Below are positions 18,197 through 21,677 of a DNA stretch of 21,677 bases, one piece after another. The stretch lies in contig NWUY0300064937.1 in the NCBI GenBank assembly GCA_004151065.3, forward strand, positions 1 through 21,677. The letters are read 5' to 3'. The stretch is from Larix sibirica. Its lineage: Eukaryota > Streptophyta > Pinopsida > Pinales > Pinaceae. Position numbers and translations under genes: made by a program. The notes below the pieces were generated by a model. The model saw nothing but the letters and a program-made list of their open reading frames with translations, made no database searches and was not told where the DNA came from. Positions within the stretch are counted from its first letter, which is position 1; every line of letters begins with the position of its first letter.

Positions 18197-18401
18197 AAAA
18201 AAAAATCTTTTGGTAAGGATACACACATCTTTTGATCTGTGGGGAGCTATGAACCCCAACTCCGCATTTTCAAGGTCAATTCCACTTTAAACTCAACCAA
18301 CTCATACACATGATCAGGACTCTATGCCCACCGGGGTTTGAACCTGGGTAATTATTGTGGTGACACTCCATCTCAACCACTAGACCGTAGCCCAACAGAC
18401 T
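18197..18401 (-). mobile_element. tRNA-derived SINE (minus strand) with T-tail
   Basis: On the minus strand, box A-like TACGGTCTAGTGG (complement of 18377-18389) is followed by a perfect box B, GGTTCAAACCC (complement of 18334-18344). The tRNA-related head is followed by a body of about 130 bases and a nine-T tail (A-run 18197-18205 on the plus strand). The candidate flanking duplications CAATGAAT (18189-18196) and CAAGGAAT (18402-18409) agree at 7 of 8 positions. Total length is about 205 bp, normal for a plant SINE. T-rich tails are known in plant SINEs such as p-SINE1. No family name can be given from sequence alone. Confidence 0.7.
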
Positions 18402-19037
18402 CAAGGAATCATAAACATTCGATGTAATTTGTTCTTTTGACAATATGTCTTCACCACATCATTAAAAATGAGCCATGTAAATGTGCTCTATTCTGTAATC
18501 TGTTAACAACTTAGCAAGCTCACTGTATGAAATGAAACAAACCATTTAACAAACACTCCATTCAAAGAGTGAAAATAAATCCAAATGAATTAAAATCGAT
18601 TAGCGAACAAGATACAAAACAACCAACCCTGGCACAGCTCAGGTGGTAGGTCAAAATTACAAAAGATTTTCACGAGACACTAAATAAAATTCAACCCGTA
18701 CCTCCAACCTCTAAGTAAACTATAGACAATTTCTGCAGCTCTGTCCAACATGGACTAAGTAAAAGTTTATGCCTGCTAAAATCAGCAAATTGCAAGAATT
18801 GGCAGACTGCAAAAAACAACACATGCTGAAGGCTATGTACCAGTAATAGCTGTAACCCTAATCAATGTAAACCTTGGATAGCAACAGTAAACTGTATTAC
18901 ATTCAAAGTTTCCCTCAAATAGCCTCCGTTTACATTTGATATCTGATCAGGATGTAACTCTGCAAATAGGTAAAGCTTATCATTTGAACTGCCCCCAAAG
19001 CTTCTAAAACACACTTGTTTCATACAAAATCTTATAC
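18402..19037. other. Probable 3' side of the minus-strand gene and flank
   Basis: This lies downstream of the TAA at 19038-19040 on the minus strand and would hold the 3' untranslated region. The minus-strand open frame 18862-19149 overlaps the last intron and exon in another frame and is not a gene. CTGGCACAGCTCAGGTGG near 18629-18646 resembles a lone box A, without a good box B. Confidence 0.35.
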
Positions 19038-19073
19038 TTATTGCCTGGCTAGATATTTCTCCCTTCGCTCCTT
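19038..19073 (-). pseudogene. Last coding exon of the unrecognised gene
   Basis: Twelve codons, KERREKYLARQ and TAA, follow the acceptor TTTTGTGTTGTAG. The frame joins exactly to the previous exon to give LDEW-KERREKYLARQ, which supports the splice model. Confidence 0.6.
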
Positions 19074-19175
19074 CTACAACACAAAAGAAGTTGAAGTTTT
19101 CAAGATCTGTGCATTTTGCAACCAAAGTCAACTGTCTAGGTAACATCAACAGTAAAACTTGTGCTTAGTGCTTAC

Positions 19176-19298
19176 CCATTCATCTAGAACTCCTTCTGCT
19201 GGAGCTGTTGATTTTGGAGTGTTATCATCCTAAGGATTTTTCCGTCCTTGGTTGAGAGCTTCAGCTTCTGCAAGACATTTCTTCAACTTCTCCAAATC
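19176..19298 (-). pseudogene. Exon of the unrecognised gene (123 bases, 41 codons, one TAG)
   Basis: It begins DLEKLKKCLAEAEALNQGRK, then NP, then TAG, then DDNTPKSTAPAEGVLDEW, followed by donor GTAAGC. The first part would form an amphipathic or coiled-coil helix. The second is a short linker rich in Pro, Ser and Thr. The acceptor GGTTGTGAAG is weaker than the others. Confidence 0.62.
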
Positions 19299-19806
19299 CT
19301 TCACAACCCAATCAAACAAGATTTATCGTGGAAGTTAGAGACAAAAATAGGGATTTCTTGAGTAATTATGATTAATATTAGATATAGATACTACAAGATA
19401 AGCCAAAATATTTTCCCCTTTGTAGATGAAGATCATCGGATTCTACAGGAAATTGGGATTTTTGCAACTTTCCTAAAATCCATCAAGCTAAAATCAAACA
19501 AAAAAGAGATGAGGATTAGCATGAGATGAACTAAAAGCATGTTGGTTATTGTCTGGTAACATTTTTACTTGACAAGGGCGTTTTGGATCTAGAAACACTA
19601 CTTGCAAAACTCTTTCCACTGCCACTAATTCCTTATGCTCATCAAACTTCAGTAGGGAAGACCACAAAGGATTTTGATTTTACAATACAAGGAAAATAGC
19701 TTGTTGATTTTCACAAAAAAAGAATTCATAAACTATAATTTGAATCATAAAGATTAGATAATATTATTTGAATTACTTGAGCAATAGCAAAATGCACGAG
19801 TCTTAC

Positions 19807-19929
19807 CAGTTCTGAATTGAATTCAGCCCCTTCTTTGACTTTCAAACTAACAATCCTAAATTTGTCCTTTTCCTTTTTCTCATTAGGATGCTATGGCTGC
19901 TCAACAACCTTCATAATGTCATGGCATCT
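19807..19929 (-). pseudogene. Exon of the unrecognised gene (123 bases, 41 codons, one TAG)
   Basis: It begins RCHDIMKVVEQP, then TAG, then HPNEKKEKDKFRIVSLKVKE and GAEFNSEL, followed by donor GTAAGA. The acceptor before it is TTTTAACATAG on the minus strand. A single C-to-T change in a CAG codon would explain the stop. Confidence 0.62.
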
Positions 19930-21454
19930 CTATGTTAAAAGATCTTATAGATCTGTCTAGAGTACTTGTACAGGACTACATGTATTTCAAGCAAATATAC
20001 ATAAGTAAAAAGTTATGGTTGGCTTAGATCAAATAATCAATGTTGAATTAGACTAGCTTGTTTGTGGTTATGCTTCATCATATAATAGTAGCCACTTGTA
20101 ATCTTTCCTTTCAGACAAAAAAGGCCATTTTTCTACCGGCCCATGCTGCAATTGAGACAATTAATGTGTAGCTAATGTTCAAAAACAGCAGCCCTATGGA
20201 ACACAGGCAAGTGACTTAACCCACCACGCCTTTCATAAAATTTATCCAAAAATGAGAAGGAAGCAAGGAAACCAAGCTTGCATGCATACAAAACACACAA
20301 TAGATATTGGAGATATGAGATGATGGCATATACATAAAGAAGGCAGCCACATTTTAGGTAACAACAAAATACAAGAAAAATACACCTCTATATAAGGTAG
20401 ACAGTTTTGCTTGAAAGTCAAACAAGAGAAAATCTGTATTTTTCAGGAATGTTGAGTTTTTACTTTACATATTTTCTACAGCAAATTTGCCTTTAGAATT
20501 TGACAATTTCTGGATTACATTGTTTTCTGAGAACTTGGCCTAATTTGCTTGTTTGCTCCACTGAAAACATGTTACAAACTCATCACTTTTACCTAGTAAT
20601 TTTGCTACCCATCTCAAGACAGAATTTGTCATTTATCCACCAACTCCGAGTGTAACTAAATCTTGCAGTATAAACATATGTTGTGTCACTGATCAAAGTA
20701 AAAAAACTACATAACAGAAATGCCCTAAATAACTAACTGAAGATAAAACTTGTACCAGCCCCGAAATCAAGAACCAAAAGAAAAACTCACATGCTCAATT
20801 TTTGAAAATGAACAATTTTTTGCATTTGACTGCCTCTTGTCAATTTTTGAAAATGAACAAATTTTATGATTTTTCTGGGGCATTTCCTTTTTCTATTCAA
20901 ACAATTATATTATGCATGTAAAACTTAGTCAAGGATGTCATACTTCTATAAGCAGTTGTATATGTTACAGAAGATCTCTACACATGAAGGATTCCTCACT
21001 AAAGTGTGCAGAATGAACTGCAAAACAAAGTTATAAAATACAACGCTTGGCCCAGGGCAGAGAGTTGGTGATAAATTGCTTACATAATTATCTTAGTTGC
21101 ATCTGCTTACAAGCACCATTCAGAATGTGGAAAATCACAGATTTAAATAGTAGTTGGAACAACCACTACAATGTGTCCCAAGAATGAATGATAAGGTAAC
21201 TGAGGTTGGGTCAAGATAGAGAATCATTTACTGTTGATTGTGCTACTAACCAATCCAATCAAAGAAGGTACTGAAAACAGAAGGAAGTTATTCAGTAGTT
21301 AAGCAGTTGATTGCTAATTTAGTATAAATCCTCCTCAGCATAAATCCCAAGGATTCAGCCAATGTTTGTTTCCTTAATTGGTAATCCTCATGGAAAATAG
21401 AGGAATAAATCTAAAGCTAATACCATTTGTCAGGATAAGCGACATGGAATGTGA
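19930..21454. other. Probable intron or upstream flank of the minus-strand gene
   Basis: AT-rich, with no open frame of note. A minus-strand stretch at about 20940-21020, after TTTTGCAG, gives FILHTLVRNPSCVEIFCNIY before a stop and could be a missed exon, but nothing supports it further. Confidence 0.35.
20796..20860 (+). repeat. Two exact copies of a 20-bp sequence, period 45
   Basis: CAATTTTTGAAAATGAACAA occurs at 20796-20815 and again at 20841-20860. It is a small local duplication. Confidence 0.85.
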
Positions 21455-21640
21455 GTTCGGCAAGGAAGAAAAGAGGTTGGAAACTGGGAGAGTGCAGAGA
21501 TCGATATATTGTTAGCTGCTTACTTCAAATGGTTGGAGGCAGAAATGGAAGAGGTCGCATTGGGATACTACCTGCACAACCTTGCCCTTAGGATTGGGGA
21601 AGATCTCACCTTTACTGAATTCAAAGTGGCTATACACTGA
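21455..21640 (+). CDS. Possible exon or gene fragment, family unrecognised
   Basis: Sixty-one codons are open between TGA at 21452 and TGA at 21638. They read in part NWESAEIDILLAAYFKWLEA, then EMEEVALGYYLHNLALRIGE and DLTFTEFKVAIH. The composition is protein-like (mixed charged and aromatic residues, probably helical), which is unusual for this AT-rich neighbourhood. There is no ATG near its start; an acceptor TTTGTCAG at 21425-21432 lies upstream but leads through the TGA at 21452 in this frame. The opposite strand also has a 43-codon open stretch (FEFSKGEIFPNPKGKVVQ) with a GTAAGC donor at its end, which could belong to the minus-strand gene at 19038-19929. Strand and reality are both uncertain. 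Confidence 0.3.
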   Translation, partial: VRQGRKEVGNWESAEIDILLAAYFKWLEAEMEEVALGYYLHNLALRIGEDLTFTEFKVAIH

Positions 21641-21677
21641 TCAAGATGTTTTGAGTCCCCAAGGTGTCTTCTGGTAA

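Larger units (their letters stand above)
19038..19929 (-). pseudogene. Three 3'-terminal exons of an unrecognised plant gene, with two in-frame stops
   Basis: The minus strand holds exons at 19929-19807, 19298-19176 and 19073-19038, separated by introns of 508 and 102 bases. The donors are GTAAGA and GTAAGC. The acceptors are ACATAG, GTGAAG and TTGTAG. All junctions are phase 0. The product would be a lysine/glutamate-rich, soluble, largely helical C-terminal region of 92 residues ending DEW-KERREKYLARQ before TAA. There is no signal peptide or membrane segment in this part. A TAG interrupts the first exon (codon 13) and another the second (codon 23), so the copy is probably a pseudogene, or the TAGs are assembly errors. 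The 5' exons are upstream, beyond 19929 or outside the window. The family was not recognised, and no function is proposed. Confidence 0.62.

Noticed and set aside
18629-18700. Another SINE head (CAGCTCAGGTGG)
   Set aside because: The box A-like part is good, but only a poor box B (AATTCAACCCG) follows, and there is no tail or flanking duplication.
18862-19149. 95-codon minus-strand open frame as a gene
   Set aside because: It overlaps the last intron and exon of the spliced gene in a different frame, and its sequence shows no family pattern.
1-21677. CRISPR array, operon, phage or bacterial defence system
   Set aside because: No regularly spaced conserved repeats with unique spacers, no clustered prokaryotic-style genes, and all recognisable content is plant nuclear.

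Overview
The window looks like gene-poor, repeat-rich nuclear DNA of a seed plant. The evidence is a tonoplast aquaporin (TIP) fragment, a plant-type leucine-rich-repeat fragment, a plant L1-type LINE with a DUF4283 gag domain and a terminal RNase H, tRNA-derived SINEs, and an AT-rich background with few open frames. A very large, slowly purged genome such as a conifer would fit, but the species cannot be read from the sequence.

Layout: bases 1-252 hold an open frame that joins a TIP N-terminus to a leucine-rich-repeat segment, cut by the left edge and closed by TGA. Two diverged 1.8 kb direct repeats (about 393-2211 and 12154-13946) bracket the left half. Each carries an antisense RNase H relic at its right end and a tRNA-like box A/box B pair near its left end. 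Between them lie about 2.6 kb of AT-rich DNA with no recognisable gene, a plus-strand SINE (about 4880-5010), and a nearly full-length but dead LINE (about 5230-11822). The LINE order is ORF1 (DUF4283, decayed zinc knuckle, Pro/Ser-rich tail), then ORF2 (endonuclease, reverse transcriptase, zf-RVT, RNase H). It is broken by many stops and frameshifts, and several catalytic residues are replaced.

To the right, 14393-15193 is an 801-bp non-autonomous DNA transposon with 18-bp terminal inverted repeats (15/18 matching) and a perfect 8-bp target-site duplication GTTGTAGT, which points to the hAT superfamily. It contains a GC-richer core. An AT-rich block of degenerate tandem repeats follows (about 15500-16520), then smaller tandem duplications (16836-16889 and 17234-17307) and a minus-strand SINE with a T-tail (18197-18401).

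The best evidence for a host gene is on the minus strand at 19929-19038: three phase-0 exons with good splice sites, ending in a charged C-terminus and a TAA stop. Two of the exons contain an in-frame TAG, so this copy is probably a pseudogene. The family was not recognised. A 61-codon open stretch near the right edge (21455-21640, plus strand) may be another exon.

No operon-like or defence-like system is present. The unusual items are the aquaporin/LRR chimera, the hAT-like element with its internal repeats and GC-rich core, and the paired 1.8 kb repeats. All calls come from reading by eye, without database searches.
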